A stretch of 64,000 nucleotides of DNA from Pictodentalium vernedei (GCA_031216915.1 CM062297.1:175388356-175452355), one strand, 5' to 3'. Shown: positions 43,347 to 55,100, numbered from the stretch's first letter. Numbers and translations: made by a program. The notes: a model not told the origin generated them from the sequence alone.

Positions 43347-43574
43347 TTTCAAACCTCGTTGTTTTGATAATGCACTCTTGAAAGGTATCGAAATCAGAAA
43401 TACTGTACGAATCAGATGTATACGGATTTCCACCGAGTGGAACTTCGATTGTTTTTTCGTCGTTTTCCAATTTGCCAAGCATCAACTGGCGTTCATATGC
43501 ATTAGAAAGGACATGGTAGTCGAAAATGGCTAACGTTTTCTTGGTGATCTCCACAGCGACATCCGGGATTTTAT
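43347..43574 (-). CDS. Possible further upstream exon of the mucin-like gene
   Basis: An open frame of 75 codons that is well mixed and protein-like, running from 'IPDVAVEITKKTLAIFDYHV' to 'DFDTFQECIIKTTRFE'. If the donor is 'gttaac' at 43341-43346, one base is left over. It joins the two leading bases of the exon at 31661-32261 to give Ser, keeping the phase. The acceptor would be the AG at 43575-43576, but the pyrimidine tract is poor, and an in-frame TGA lies just upstream. A single Cys here and one just after the junction could pair. No domain was recognised. Other donor choices would break the phase. Confidence 0.45.
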
Positions 43575-43599
43575 CTCACATTCGGGGCGTTTTTGCACT

Positions 43600-45180
43600 G
43601 TTATGCAACTAAAGTTTAATGTATCTGGGCCCTTGTTCCGAATCCGTATCAAGGGCCCCTGATACAAGCGCGTGATTCTGCTGTTGCCAAAACAACGGTA
43701 TTAATATTATTTTTCGATCGCTTCGCGTTTTTCCCTTCAGAGAAAACAATATTAGGTGAGGCGAAGAACCTAATATTGTTTTCTCTGAGCCGTATATGAC
43801 ACTGTATCTGCCAACTAAACGCCCTGTAACGTATTTATTATGCACGGCATACTAAAATGTCACTGGGGAAGTTAACTCAACGAATAATTAAATTATGCGC
43901 ACTTTTCGGCATCTTGGGCTGGTTTGTAGCCTATTATTGGAATTTTCCTGAACGCTCGAGTCGAGGCTTCTCTCTTGAAGTTAGAGGATTAGCTTTCGCT
44001 ATGAAATGTGGAAAACTCCACCTCAATAAACGATGAACGGCATATTTTAAAATATAATAAACTTTTACACCAAGAGGGATATTTAATTCACCAATAATTA
44101 TTTTGCAAAAGTAACAACCAAATTCACGTTGATGAAACACACAGTTGCTCCACTTCGCTAGACAGTATTCATTAAAGTGAATCCCAGTGACGTAATTTTC
44201 TCTGAAGTGTAACGTCATCAGTGACCTCAATATGGAGATTAATGAATGCTATTCTATTTTTCAATTTGCGTCTTTCCATCGATAAGGCAAATGAAAAAGT
44301 TCCTCTTAAAATAGTTTTATAACACATTTTGTTGTCAATATTGTGAGATAAATTTATCATCACCACAGAGTGTGTCTCCGGAAATTCTGATCAAGTCTCG
44401 TCTTAGGCAGAGAATCGCATTTCGACTCGCCCTAACGGGCTCGTCGAAATACTGTTCTGTTCCTACAACTCGACTTGATGTGAATTCCCGGAGACACACA
44501 CTGTGGTGAAATCTATATATATCCGATAAAGCTGTTACACCTATTTGCCATTTAGGTCACTACAACTGAGATGGAGTTGGCGGTGGATAATCTGAGTATT
44601 TCTGCCACCGTGGTAGTAGCATTTACTGACAATGGGGTCATCAATTGATCAAAATCTTTTACGGAAATTGACTGTTTCACAATTGCTGGTGTTATCGCCT
44701 AAGCTGTCCCAGAGCCTCACAGCAGATGGTAGAAATGAATTTGAAAACGTTACATGTTACAGTTAATTTCACGTCATAAAATGGATGTTCTAAGTGGATA
44801 GGGGGCACTTCAAAAACAGGGCGGTGCATTAGCAAACCCATGTAATTAAGTACAGTCAATGTTAATAATTTTGTGTCGTTTCCTACATCCTTTCAATGCT
44901 GCAAATCCCAATTCTCCACACAAATACGACCATGACTTATAGCCCTTGTAACGTCAATAATTATGCGTTATGCTTCTAAATGTAAATTTTCTAGAAGTGT
45001 ATATTTGGCATTGCTACAACTGTCCCATGTTACATCCGCGTTATCGAATATTGGAAGAATGAAGTACATGTGGAGCGTTTCTTGTACGGTGGATTTAGAT
45101 AGTCAGTACCTTTAACTTTGGGGGCAGTTTATCATAGGACTAACCTTTCTCACAATACACCGTCGACATGGGCATCTCAG
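43600..45180. other. Intron or upstream region with hairpins, no gene
   Basis: A near-perfect hairpin lies at 43737-43790 ('cagagaaaacaatattaggt' and mirror, 8-base loop). A longer inverted repeat at about 44360-44512 ('caccacagagtgtgtctccg' and mirror) is centred on 'cgccctaacgggctcg'. Short minus frames overlap these repeats and are not real genes. Confidence 0.55.
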
Positions 45181-45181
45181 C

Positions 45182-45193
45182 AGGTAGTTATAT

Positions 45194-45236
<43 letters not shown>

Positions 45237-46209
45237 TTGTTGCTTAACGCCACATCAGCAGCTAAGGCTATATCGTGGCGAGAAAACTACATAAACAACA
45301 AGTGTCAAGTATGAATTAAAATTAAATGAATAAAATATGAAATAATCACAACAAAACCTAAAATCAAGAGCGGTCGAAATAGTAACAACTAAGGTTATAA
45401 AAACCAGAATACTTATAAAATCAACCTGTTGACATTTAGACTTGTAGAGTCTACGTTAAAAGAATAAAAACAATTTTAAAATTTATTAAAAAGGTTGACT
45501 TCTTCCAAAAATGAGATTATTTTATGCGGGCTCGTATGGTAAAATAAATCTCGTAGAGATTGAACTGTAAAATATTGCCCTCTAACAAGATTAAAATCAG
45601 AACAGTTTAAGAGAATGTGCTCCACTGGCAACACCTGTTGACATGGAACACATTCTGGTCGCATATTACCCTCTAACAGAAAGGAATGTGTAAGTCGTGT
45701 ATGACCAATATGACACCGTGTCAAAATAACATGATCTTTTCTACAAAGGTTACTGGATGGGTAGTGATCAAATATGTTTGGTCGGAAACGATGGAGCTTG
45801 TTATTAGTTGCCCCATCCCATTCCGCCTGCCACATAAATTTGATGTAGTTACTAATATGAGGCTTAAAATCACTGAAAGGGATCTTAAAATCAGTGAGAG
45901 GCTTTGTTAAAGCCTGTTTTGCTGCACTGTCTGCTCTGGTGTTACCAGTGATACCTACATATCCGGGTAACCAGCAAAACGCGTTATCATATTGGTCAGA
46001 CATGAGAGTTGTTAACGTCTCATGAAGTTCCAAAATGAGAGGGTTCTTCAACCTGGGGTTGAGTAAAGCAAGTAAAGAGGAAAGAGAGTCAGAAAAAATA
46101 ATCAACTTCTTTTCCTGTAAATTCTCGACGTGTTCAAGTGCGAGTTGTATAGCTTATACTTCAGCTGTGAAAATAGAACTCTGATTCGGTATTCCAGTAG
46201 GTAGTTATA
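45182..46209 (-). mobile_element. 5'-truncated LINE with RNase H domain
   Basis: The insert 45193-46198 is flanked by AGGTAGTTATA (45182-45192 and 46199-46209). In minus sense it starts within the RNase H domain, includes the 3' UTR ('gccacgatatagccttagct', 'gatgtggcgttaagcaac') and ends in (AATA)n. It shares its 3' end with 28123-28508. Presence of a LINE-encoded RNase H places it in the I-group of non-LTR retrotransposons (Nimb/I-like, family knowledge). Confidence 0.88.
45476..46195 (-). pseudogene. LINE ORF2 C-terminal part: RNase H and zinc-knuckle tail
   Basis: The 209-codon frame (46105-45476) begins inside RNase H: 'IIFSDSLSSLLAL' has the catalytic Asp-Ser, and 'CWLPGYVGITGNTRADSAAK' carries the His-replaced Tyr region and the final Asp. 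The C-terminal 'CRKDHVILTRCHIGHTRLTH' and 'PECVPCQQVLPVEHILLNC' form the usual Cys/His motif of this clade. Upstream text to 46195 continues the domain ('PTGIPNQSSIFTAEV') but has an in-frame stop near 46157, so the copy is inactive. It would degrade the RNA strand during retrotransposition. Confidence 0.88.
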
Positions 46210-46274
46210 AAAAACATAATCCCAAGGATTTGTGTCCACTGTTTTCTTCAATTTGTTGTCCATTCAGATATAGA

Positions 46275-47095
46275 TTTGGACAACCAAGGGTTAAAATAAA
46301 GACTGAGTGTATTTTCCGCTATAATAACATAAAAATCAGCTGTCCTCATTTATTTATTTATTGGTGTTTAAGGTCACATACTTATGCCACATGGCTAATC
46401 ATGCCCGTGACAGTTATACAGGTGGAGGAAGTCGGTGTCCCGGAGAGAACCACCGAGCAACGACGAGTAGCTGCCAGCTCCCCAACACCGTAACTCCGCA
46501 CTGCAGCACAGGCAGGGTTAGACTGGTTGAAGACATGCGCACTATCGACGTGCAGTACGCTTTAGTACACGGCGTCATCGCGCCCCCATGTAGACAATCG
46601 GGGTTGAGAGCCTTGCCCAAGGACACAACGCAGGAGTCCGAATCGATCGCTCAAACGGTCACCCATCCGAGATCTATCCGGTCTCGACGTTGCTTAACTT
46701 CGGTGATCTGACGAGGACCAGTTACCGCAACGCCACCGCGTCCCCCAGCTGTCCTCATGCCACCATCCATGTTAATTCCAGTTTCACTAGTAACTGCCAC
46801 TGCTGAAAGCAAATTTAATGTTCCCAAGCAATATCAACGATGAGCGCACGGTTGCTAGCGGCTAGCCTTGTGCAATGCCCAGTTCAGAATTTCTTCACCC
46901 GTTTCTGTTTTTGAACAAAAAAAAAATCCTTACTGATCCTTGACGATGGCATGCCTTGATGATGTTGTTGAAATATTTTATCAATCGTGACATCAAGTGG
47001 CCTGTATTCGATTCCACGTTCGATTCAGCTTCGATCAATAGACTCGATTCGATTCGAGATTCATTTCGAATCGACAATAGGTGATTCGCAGAGCC
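46275..47095. mobile_element. Dispersed hAT-like repeat, copy 2, interrupted by a SINE
   Basis: It matches 27190-27590: 'aagactgagtgta', 'ttaattccagtttca', 'cccaagcaatatcaacgatg', and the terminal 'gactcgattcgattcgagat' block. A SINE with its own duplication splits it at 46337-46758, so the SINE is younger. Confidence 0.7.
46337..46758 (-). repeat. SINE, 5S-rRNA-like head, full length
   Basis: Flanked by a perfect 13-bp duplication CAGCTGTCCTCAT (46337-46349 and 46746-46758). On the minus strand the head (about 46745-46655) reads 'ggtcctcgtcagatcaccga', 'agttaagcaacgtcgagacc' and 'atctcggatgggtgaccg'. These align in order with 5S rRNA CTCGTCTGATC...AAGCTAAGCA...GGATGGG.GACCG. The body is the same as in the tRNA-headed copies and the tail is (AATA)n. 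Confidence 0.9.
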
Positions 47096-47226
47096 TTAAT
47101 CACGGGATATATTTAGGGCTTAATTTTTAGGATTAAATAGGACAAGCAAAGTAGCTGACCACATAGTATTTTTTTATTTCCGGAAATCAAGCCAGATTGC
47201 ACTGGAGTTAAAAGATGAACAAATGC

Positions 47227-47473
47227 TTAACTCTTAGAAGCCGCGAAATCAGAATGAATTTATTGAATATGACATACGGCGAAAAACTTAGAGTAAAGCA
47301 GGCGCTTCAAGTCAAGTGTCGTCTGCCTATTCAGGCAGACGGGACTTGACTAGAAGCACCTGCTCAGTGTTTAATTCTCACCCATCCCAAAGATAGCCGA
47401 ACCCTCACAGCCAGATTACCCGCCGTATTACATCACAGGCGAGAAAACTCGACTCCCGACTTCTAAGAGTTAA
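47227..47473. mobile_element. TTAA-flanked MITE (family 5)
   Basis: TTAA at 47227-47230 and 47470-47473, ends CTCTTAGAAGCCG and CGACTTCTAAGAG. The centre is a hairpin 'aagtcaagtgtcgtctgcct' / 'ggcagacgggacttgact' at about 47310-47352. Single copy in this window. Confidence 0.75.
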
Positions 47474-47505
47474 ATATAAATTTCTTTAGAATTTTACATA
47501 CACCA

Positions 47506-47829
47506 CTAGGTAGGGAAACTGTTGATTTTTGTCTTATGTATAGGCACGACTCTTGCCATCTTCCACAGATTTGGAAACGTTTTGCATACTAATGAGAGGT
47601 TAAATAACCTAGGTAGTGGGACAGGCAGTTCATGAGTTGACAATTTTACAGATTTATTAATTTCATCAGGATCGCTCGCTTTTTTTGGTGGTGGTGGGGG
47701 GGAGGGGCGGGGGTCGGGGTCTGTTTTAAGAAGACTAACTGTTACCTCTTGTTCGTCGATACGTAATTCCCAGAAATCAAAATTATTGACAGCTAGAGGG
47801 GATAATTCACTATTACCGACTGAATTCAA
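47506..47829 (-). pseudogene. Non-LTR retrotransposon reverse transcriptase, N-terminal fragment
   Basis: The frame includes 'SDPDEINKSVKLSTHELPVP', then 'LFNLSLVCKTFPNLWKMARV' and 'VPIHK'. This is the hallmark of the fingers region of LINE reverse transcriptases (usually PDGIP..LLK...LFN.S...G..P..WK.A.V.PI.K). A Pro-rich insertion (SPPPPPKK) precedes it. The palm motifs are missing here. Confidence 0.75.
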
Positions 47830-48129
47830 CTATTCTGTGACATAGTCATTCAGCAGATTATCTATAGCTTTTTATATCACTAATCACATCATTTTCTGCT
47901 AAGGATGGAAAACTATTAATAATGTTTGTTCTTTAGAAACCGATTTTAAAGTAATCTACCAATCTTTCTGACCGAAACTGCATGTTGAAAAGTATTTTTT
48001 TATGTTTTATGTCAAACTAGCTTTGTCTTTTCTTATTACTGTAATAGTTTAATTTCTGATTTACCGAATGTGTACCCATTCTTGAGTTCTGTTATGCTGT
48101 CTTGCTTTATCATTGACTTGATTCGCATC

Positions 48130-48400
48130 ATTTTCAGTATTGAAGAATTCGCTGAGGGTTTATCCGTGGGTCGGATAAGAACCGTTTTCTGGGTGGATTG
48201 GTCACTTTCCATGGGTGGACAATATTTCCACGGACGCAGTAATATTAGATCCCAAACACTAATTATAGGAATAATCATCAAACAATTAATCCATAGATTC
48301 ATTAAATAACTTTTGCTGGTGATGATATTTTTATTACATGTAAACGCATGCGTGGATTAGGACCTGTCCACAGCGACTGTATTGTACTTGTATAGGCTTT
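48130..48400 (+). repeat. Dispersed repeat shared with 58.9-59.2 kb
   Basis: 'ttggtcactttccatgggtg' and 'caaacactaattataggaat' plus 'aatcatcaaa' recur at 58965-59060, then both continue into 'ttcattaaata' and 'tttgctgatgatga'-like text. Class unknown; it may be the 3' end of a LINE. Confidence 0.7.
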
Positions 48401-48421
48401 CGATATTCATATATATCATTA

Positions 48422-48631
48422 TTAAAATGTACTTCCAAGATACTTGTAAGAAATGGCTCCGTAAACCGTCAACGACCTTCCCATTGTAATTCCAGACAGT
48501 TCGCCGGAAAGGTTTATTACGAGGTTTTTTTTTTTTTTTTTTAATATTAGGACTACTAAAGTTGCGTGTTGATCACAACAAAAAGGGGGGATTATCAAAC
48601 ATTTTTCAACATGAGTTTTATAGCCGACCAA
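48422..48631 (-). pseudogene. LINE reverse transcriptase thumb fragment
   Basis: The frame ends with 'NLVINLSGEL' and 'VYGAISYKYLGSTF'. SYKYLG is the conserved motif after the palm in non-LTR reverse transcriptases. A poly-A/T run of about 18 bases interrupts it. It lies upstream (minus sense) of the N-terminal fragment at 47506-47829, so the two cannot be one collinear copy. Confidence 0.55.
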
Positions 48632-48774
48632 TTAGACTACACGAGTTGTCGGTAATACCATTATGATAATCTAAACTGGTTGATACTTGGGCTCCATTCT
48701 GAAGAGCACGCACCACAATTTAAATATCAATCATATTCTATGGATGTGTTTCATATTATCTGTGAAGTGTAATT

Positions 48775-48840
48775 ATTATTATTATTTATTGGTGTTTAAG
48801 GTTACATATTTTTGCACAATGGCTAACCATGACCACAACA
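48775..48840 (-). repeat. SINE tail fragment
   Basis: 'tatttattggtgtttaaggt', 'tacatatttttgcacaatgg' and 'ctaaccatgacc' match the 3' end of the SINEs at 46350 and 41890. The remainder is replaced by unrelated sequence. Confidence 0.65.
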
Positions 48841-49116
48841 TTAGTGTCAACTCAAGACCAGGGGTGGGTGTTAATAAGCCATGTGGCCCATTTTGAGAGG
48901 GTTTGCACCTCCCAAGTATTGGCGACTGGGTCCTATTTTACCAGTAAAACAGAGCCTGTTTACCGCTGTGAGCGGGCACTGCTTCACTTCCCGCGGGGAG
49001 TAAAGTGTACTTATTTAGTCTATTTGAATTTGCCTTATTACAATTTGTAGGCACTCTCCCATAATCTATCATTTGAACAAATTTTGCTGCCCAAAAGTAA
49101 TATAGCACTCCAACAG

Positions 49117-49370
49117 TTAACCCTTTACCTAACATGAAAAGCAGACGATACTTGCAAACAAAATTAATTTTTGAATATCTAATTATTTCATTTTTTGTCT
49201 CAAAGCCATAGGTGAAGACCCCTTATTGGAACGAGCTCGACGAGCTCGTTCCAAAGAAGGGTCATAACCTATGGTTTTGAGACAAAAAATGAAAAAATAA
49301 TGAAAATTAATTGGCGTTTTTTGTGAATACCGCTGGCCGGTTTTTGTCGTTACGTTAGGTAAACGGTTAA
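49117..49370. mobile_element. Family-1 TTAA MITE, complete
   Basis: TTAA at 49117-49120 and 49367-49370; ends CCCTTTACCTAACATG and (minus) CCGTTTACCTAACGTAACG. Hairpin at about 49190-49290 with a few mismatches, centred on 'gagctcgacgagctc'. Confidence 0.9.
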
Positions 49371-49384
49371 AGGAGGCGCGCTGG

Positions 49385-49789
49385 AAGCGTGGTGGCCCAA
49401 TGGTTAGAGCATTGTACTTCACATTGAAAGGACGACGGTTCGATCTTGTCCATCGGTAACTGCGCTGTATCCCTGTGTAAGAATCCCGAATGCCATGATT
49501 GTTTCTCATTTTTTTCACGAAGTCCGAATGGGGAACGATTGAACTAAGGTACACAGTACGTCCGTGGTTCAATTGTCTTCAATCGCTGCTAACTCTGTTT
49601 GTGCCAGATTAATAAGGTGAAATGTATTTGACAGTTGCTCGCTGTTGCTCGATGGTTCCCTCCGGGTAATCCGGCTTCCTCCACCCGTAAAACTGTCACG
49701 GTCACGATTAGCCATTGTGCATAAATATGTGACCTTAAACCCCAATAAATAAATGAATAAATAAATAAACAAACAAACAAACAAAGAAA

Positions 49790-49832
<43 letters not shown>

Positions 49833-49850
49833 ATATGTGGATATTAAAAC
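49385..49850 (+). repeat. SINE, tRNA-headed, with long (AAAT)n tail
   Basis: The head carries 'gtggcccaatggttagagca' (A-box-like) and 'gacggttcgatc' (B-box-like, about 49433). Body as in other copies with an internal deletion; tail 'aaaccccaataaataaatga' extends through (AAAC) and (AAAT) units to about 49834. Confidence 0.82.
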
Positions 49851-52060
49851 CGAGTTGGTATTCTTTTTCCATAATGTATCATATGTCAGTATTACAATAC
49901 ATGAAGAATGAAATCACTCCGAACATCATCCACGGAATATGGGGCCCGTGAAAATAGGGAATTTCTAGCCTCCAATCGAATTCTCCGGAACCGAATCGGG
50001 GTCCGATGTGGACTTCGAAATCAAATCGGAAACAGCGCCGATCAAGTTTTATTCGACTTAATTACCTTTGCACGTACGGCAGGTAGCATGAGTATCCGAG
50101 TGCAGAGATCCCAAGTTACGCTACTATTACATTACTTATAAAGTGTAGTACGGGGATTGTGACAATGGAATTTGAAAGGTTGATGTGACTTAGTATGCCG
50201 ATAAGCCGATTGAGCTGAAAACGCAACAGGCAACCATTCTTTCATTTCTGCATCCATAATTCCGCTGTTAGAAGACATTTAATAGCCAACGTCCCCTTAT
50301 GATAAAACACGAGTCAACACACATGCGTGCGCCAACTTGTTTCCAGTTGCCAATTTGTATACGGTCGCCATTATTTCGGACATTTTGGATAAGGCTGCCG
50401 CTATTTTTTCCGGTGGCTATTTTGAATACTTACAGAATGTGCTGTGTATACGATGAAGATGCGAGAATGTATGCATGCTCATTTGCCGAATACTGCAAAC
50501 AGGGTGCCCGACGAATGTCCTGGCGCATTGAAAAATCGATGTGCTTATGTCTGAACGACATCGAGTGATCGCTGTGAATCACAAATCACCGGCCTCCGAT
50601 TGTCTTTTGTGCAGGGCAGTATCTTGGACCCTACCAATGATATAACACCAGCGCCATTCCCCTTTAAGTGTTACACAAATTGTTCTAAATTTGATTCATT
50701 TACCGAGAGTTTGTTTCTAAGTACACTTCTTCCTGGGGGTGGGGGTGGGGTGGGGTGGGGCGGGGAGAGGCCAATCTCGCTACGTCACCTCCATGAAATG
50801 TTACCTATTATTTGTCTTAAATATCTGCATTTGTAACTTTTTTTATGTATACTGGGAATAAAATCATCTGAATCTGGCTCTGACATAATTCGTCGCGTGA
50901 GAACCATAAGGTTCTATCTTCCGGTGGAAGATAGAACCTTCTGGTTCTCACCCGACGATTATATGCAGTCATGTTGGACATTGTGCGCATGCCCATTGCC
51001 ATCCTGTTTCCTTGTTTTCAATTATGGTGACCAAGAAGAACAGAGGCGTTTATAGAAAATGTCATACTACAACTTTTCATTCATTAAAATTTGAATGTTC
51101 GTTTTGAAATGTTTTTTCAAGTGTTATTCCACTGTCGAGATGTAACTTTGTCAAGTATTATTATGATGTATGATATTCGTGTTGTAGTGTGAAATGGGGA
51201 CGTTTTCTGTACAATATCTTTCCGAATGGTACGGGGCGATTTTTTTATGGATATAGCTAAACAACTGTATGAGAGATAATACAGCCTCATGACAAAATTA
51301 ACTCCTTCCATGCTGCTTGCGATTTTTCCTGCCCAGGACAAGACATCTCTTATCATTGGAATAAGTAAAAATTGAAGATATTTAAGCAACTTTTTCAATG
51401 TAAATGGTGTAGATATTATGGCGAATGATTTCTTGAGTCGAATTTGCATGCATTTTTCATCCAATCTGGTCATGGCTGCTTCACAGCAGCCATGACTACC
51501 TTTGATGGGAATTATTTTAAAATTACTCAGCGGGTTTGGAGTTAATAGCACATTATTTCTTTTCCAAGTGAATGTCATAATATATTTTGATTAAAAAAAA
51601 AAATAACATTTTGTTTTTAGAATAGATATTAAACAGAAGTTACTCAAATGTTTATTTGGACCTCGTTTATTTCGTGGATGAGACAATAGTCTTCCAGGCA
51701 TATTTATTTTTCGTCACGTTCCCGAATGCTTTGGATTCTGTCCTATCACAGAATTTTAAGTTCATGTACACCTCTTTTTACTATTCATAATAGTGTATCT
51801 GGAAATACTGTATAGTTCTTCCGTTTACTGTACTATGTTTTTCCATTTTGTTTCAAACTTTATAAAGGCACGTTTTGAAGTGGGCCATGAAGAAAAACTT
51901 TTGGTCTTTCGCTTGGCAAAATCAGTTTAAGTTACAATATCTTTCGAAGCTTATGATCTACTAACTTGTTTCCATCCCAACATATATAAAATAAATACCA
52001 GTAATATGTTAGAAACTCAGCATTTATTGAAAATTAGGAAAACGCAGCAAATGTCTCAGT
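49850..52060. other. Gene-poor stretch with one small Cys-rich frame
   Basis: A plus-strand segment at 50448-50568 follows 'tttgaatacttacag' and encodes a short Cys-rich peptide starting MCCVYDEDARMYACSF and ending in a stop. It is a weak exon candidate. A hairpin at 50890-50965 ('gagaaccataaggttctatc' and mirror) is near perfect. A 153-codon minus frame at 51117-51578 is AT-rich and unrecognised. Confidence 0.4.
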
Positions 52061-52064
52061 CAGT

Positions 52065-52075
52065 CCAACAAACAT

Positions 52076-52150
<75 letters not shown>

Positions 52151-52468
52151 CCATACCTTTGACAGCCATTGGTCACCTCGTGTCGGGCAGTTTTACGCGC
52201 GGAGAAAGCCGGAGTACCCGGAGAGAATAACTCTCAGACTCCTCAACATACTCCGCACAAGCAGGGTTAGCAGTGATTGAAGACAAGGTCACTATCGACG
52301 TGCAGTCCGCCTGAGTACACAGCGCTACCGAGCACCCACGTGGGCAATCGGATTAAGTACCTTGCCCAAAGACACAACTCAGTTGCCACTGGTGAGGATC
52401 GAACCGTGGAACTTTTGGCTTAAGGTCCAATGCCGTAACCATTGAGACACCGTGCTCCCAACAATCAT
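52065..52468 (-). repeat. SINE, tRNA-headed, minus strand
   Basis: (TTTA)n tail at 52076-52150, body with 'ggagtacccggagagaataa', and a head that on the minus strand reads 'ggtgtctcaatggttacggc' and 'cacggttcgatcctcacc', a clear A and B box. Flanks CCAACAAACAT (52065-52075) and CCAACAATCAT (52458-52468), one mismatch. Confidence 0.87.
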
Positions 52469-52469
52469 T

Positions 52470-54020
52470 TAAATTCTATTGTGAAAGGTAGAACAGTTCC
52501 ATATTGATGTGAAGTTGTGTGGTTCCTTCAGAATAGTGTGCGGGAATTTCAGCACATGCAACTGCGTTTACATTTGTTACAAGGATTTGCAACATCACCT
52601 GTTTTAGTTTTTAAATAACATTTTTCTCAGTGATTCTTTGACATTCTTAATCGTATTAATGAAAAGAAATTGCTTGAATGTTCACTGGTCTCAAACAAGA
52701 AAATTGCCCCAAGTTTCGTCATCTCAAAGAAGTCTTTAATATTTGTATCTTTAAAAAGAAAATGCTCGACAAAATCCTTTTTCTCGATTGTGTTAAATTT
52801 GTTGAACGTCAATCAAGCATTACATTGTAAAGAACACACTTCGATGATTGCGAAAAACGAATGTGCATATTGTTTTAGGGCAATGTAAACTGACTATTTA
52901 CAACATACATTAGTTATTATTATTATTATTTACTAAAGGCAAGTGCTGATATTTTTATTAGTTTTCGTGCTTGGCTTTCGATAAACAGCAATGCCACTGC
53001 GTAAAACGTGTCACGTAATCAAACATCACCGATTGGGGGGGGGGTGGTGTTACACCACTGATCTCATGACATCTGTATTTCTAGAATGCTCATTGGTCAT
53101 GAACAGAATAGTATCCCAGCTGCCTCCATTCTGAAGTTATCTCCAGTGAAATTATAAGATTAGAGAAAAAGGTCCACTTAATAAGTAAGTGATTGTTAAG
53201 AAAACCTCCATGACATCAGTAGAAAATAAACCCAAAGTTTCCTTCTGTTATTTTTAATTAACAAAAACAATAGGCAGCTCTCCGGGTTATCTGTTGTTTT
53301 CGTTTCTTCAAAAGTGAGAAAAGTAAACGCGCGGCTTTTTATTGGAAAGTAACCAGTCTATAACGAGATAATACGCCATTAAGAATAGCTATCAATATCA
53401 TACCCACCAACACTACGTGAGAGTCCACTTTGGCTCTTTGTTTCGCGAATGTGTTTTTACAGTAATTTGCAAGTTTTTATGCTTCCCAGAAAAAAATAAC
53501 CAATTTCACCTCCCAGACTGTTGTATTAATACACGTCACGATGCGCACATTGTTGATTTAATGAACAAAAAAGTAGTTACAGAACATCAAAAGATGGTGA
53601 AAACGCCCTTGTCTTCATTTTAAATGTGTTTCAACAGAGAATAATAGTCAAACATTCAAACTGATTGGAAAACAAATTGTAAAAGGGAGCTTCTGATTTA
53701 TTTTTTATACCACTCTACAGGAAAATGCCCGAAGTTTGTGAAATTATGCGAGCATCGATGATAGAAATACGCTAATAGTTGGAAATTTCAATTTTTTATA
53801 TTATATGAAATTCCCATGTATTCTATGTACTTTAGGAAATTAAGGGGAGCTAACGTTCCTGCAAATCTCTTCCAATGACGAAAGTGGTCAGCCATGATTT
53901 GTTCTTCATAAGTAAAAAATGCGAAAATGCTCAACAAACACTTTATTTCTCGATATTGTCCAGTTTTGAGACGCGAAATAAGTGTGGATAGTTGTTCTCT
54001 CATCCAATGAGTACGGAATC
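52470..54020. other. Gene-free stretch
   Basis: Short AT-rich frames only. The minus frame 53788-54003 has protein-like patches but no usable splice signals or known domain. A poly-G run is at 53035-53043. Confidence 0.4.
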
Positions 54021-54021
54021 T

Positions 54022-54392
54022 CCGTGCGAATTTATTTATTGGAAGTTAACGACACTTTCAACAGCCAGGGTCACCACGTGTCGGACATTTTTACGGGTGG
54101 GGGAATCCGGAGTACCCGAAAAGAACTACCGAGGAACGACAAGCGATTGTCAGACTCCCCAGCGTACTAACTTCACACAAGCAGAGTTAGCATTGGTTGA
54201 AGACAAGCGCGCCATCGGCGTGCAGTCCACCTTAGTACACTGCGGCACCGTGCCCCTACCTGGGCAATCGGGATGAAGAACCGTGCCCAAGGACACAACA
54301 CAGTTACCTTTGGCGAGGATCGAACCGTGTACCATTCGGTTTGAAGTTCAAAGCCGTAACCATTGAGCCACCACGCTCCCTACCGTGCGAAT
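54022..54392 (-). repeat. SINE, tRNA-headed, minus strand
   Basis: Short TTTATTTATT tail, body with 'ccagggtcaccacgtgtcgg', and a head reading on the minus strand 'ggtggctcaatggttacggc' and 'cacggttcgatcctcgcc'. Perfect flanking duplication CCGTGCGAAT (54022-54031 and 54383-54392). Confidence 0.9.
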
Positions 54393-55100
54393 ATTGTACC
54401 ATGAACAGAAGATTATAATAGGCCTGGAAATAAAGGGTTTATATCGTATCCCGTTGGTAGGTTACGCTATGCAGCATGGGGAAGCCCTTAGGAAAAGGAT
54501 GTTGTGGTGCGCCTCCGTATTCTGTGTTTACTACGCCAGACATGGTATTTTACGTCTAAACTGGATTTCAACCGAAATCAATATCAACAACTAACGTACA
54601 ATCTCGCCAAAGCGAGATCGAAGGTTAGTTGCTGTTATTTATTTTGATGGAAATTCTTTAAAATGGAAGCAGCATGCCATTTTATTCATATGTGGACTCA
54701 ATACTCAACCTTTGAGTCGAGATCGTTCCGAAAGATTGTCAAACCATGCTGGTAAAATATGCTAGATAAGTAATTTTGATAAATTTATGTTGTATTACTT
54801 TGAGAAACCCTCTAGTTGTTCGCGTATTTATAATTGACATAACCCACACGTAACCTACACGATCATTCGCGGGTTATTTTCACACCAGTTATAAGCATAT
54901 TCAAAATACTAACAATCGAAAAGCACTTGTTGAAACAGCGTTTCATAGTGATGAAAGTATTATTAGGCTTTACCCTCTGGAAAAGACTATTGTTTTTTAC
55001 AGATTATTATTACGTTTTTTCCTCTGGAAAAGACTATTGTTTTTCTACGGATTATTATTTTGGGTTTTTTTTTTTTTTTTTTTTTTTTTTCCACACATTT
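54393..55100. other. Gene-free stretch with poly-T run
   Basis: A small inverted repeat at 54588-54643 ('acaatctcgccaaagcgaga' region). A poly-T run of about 25 bases at 55066-55090. A local duplication 'cctctggaaaagactattgt' at about 54972 and 55021. Confidence 0.5.

Noticed and set aside
46655-46745. Possible 5S rRNA gene
   Set aside because: Only part of 5S is present, fused to a SINE body with an A/T tail and flanking duplication, so it is a SINE head.
51117-51578. 153-codon minus-strand open frame
   Set aside because: AT-rich, no domain, overlaps a small palindrome and has no splice or promoter support. A frame of this length is roughly what chance allows in 64 kb of AT-rich DNA.
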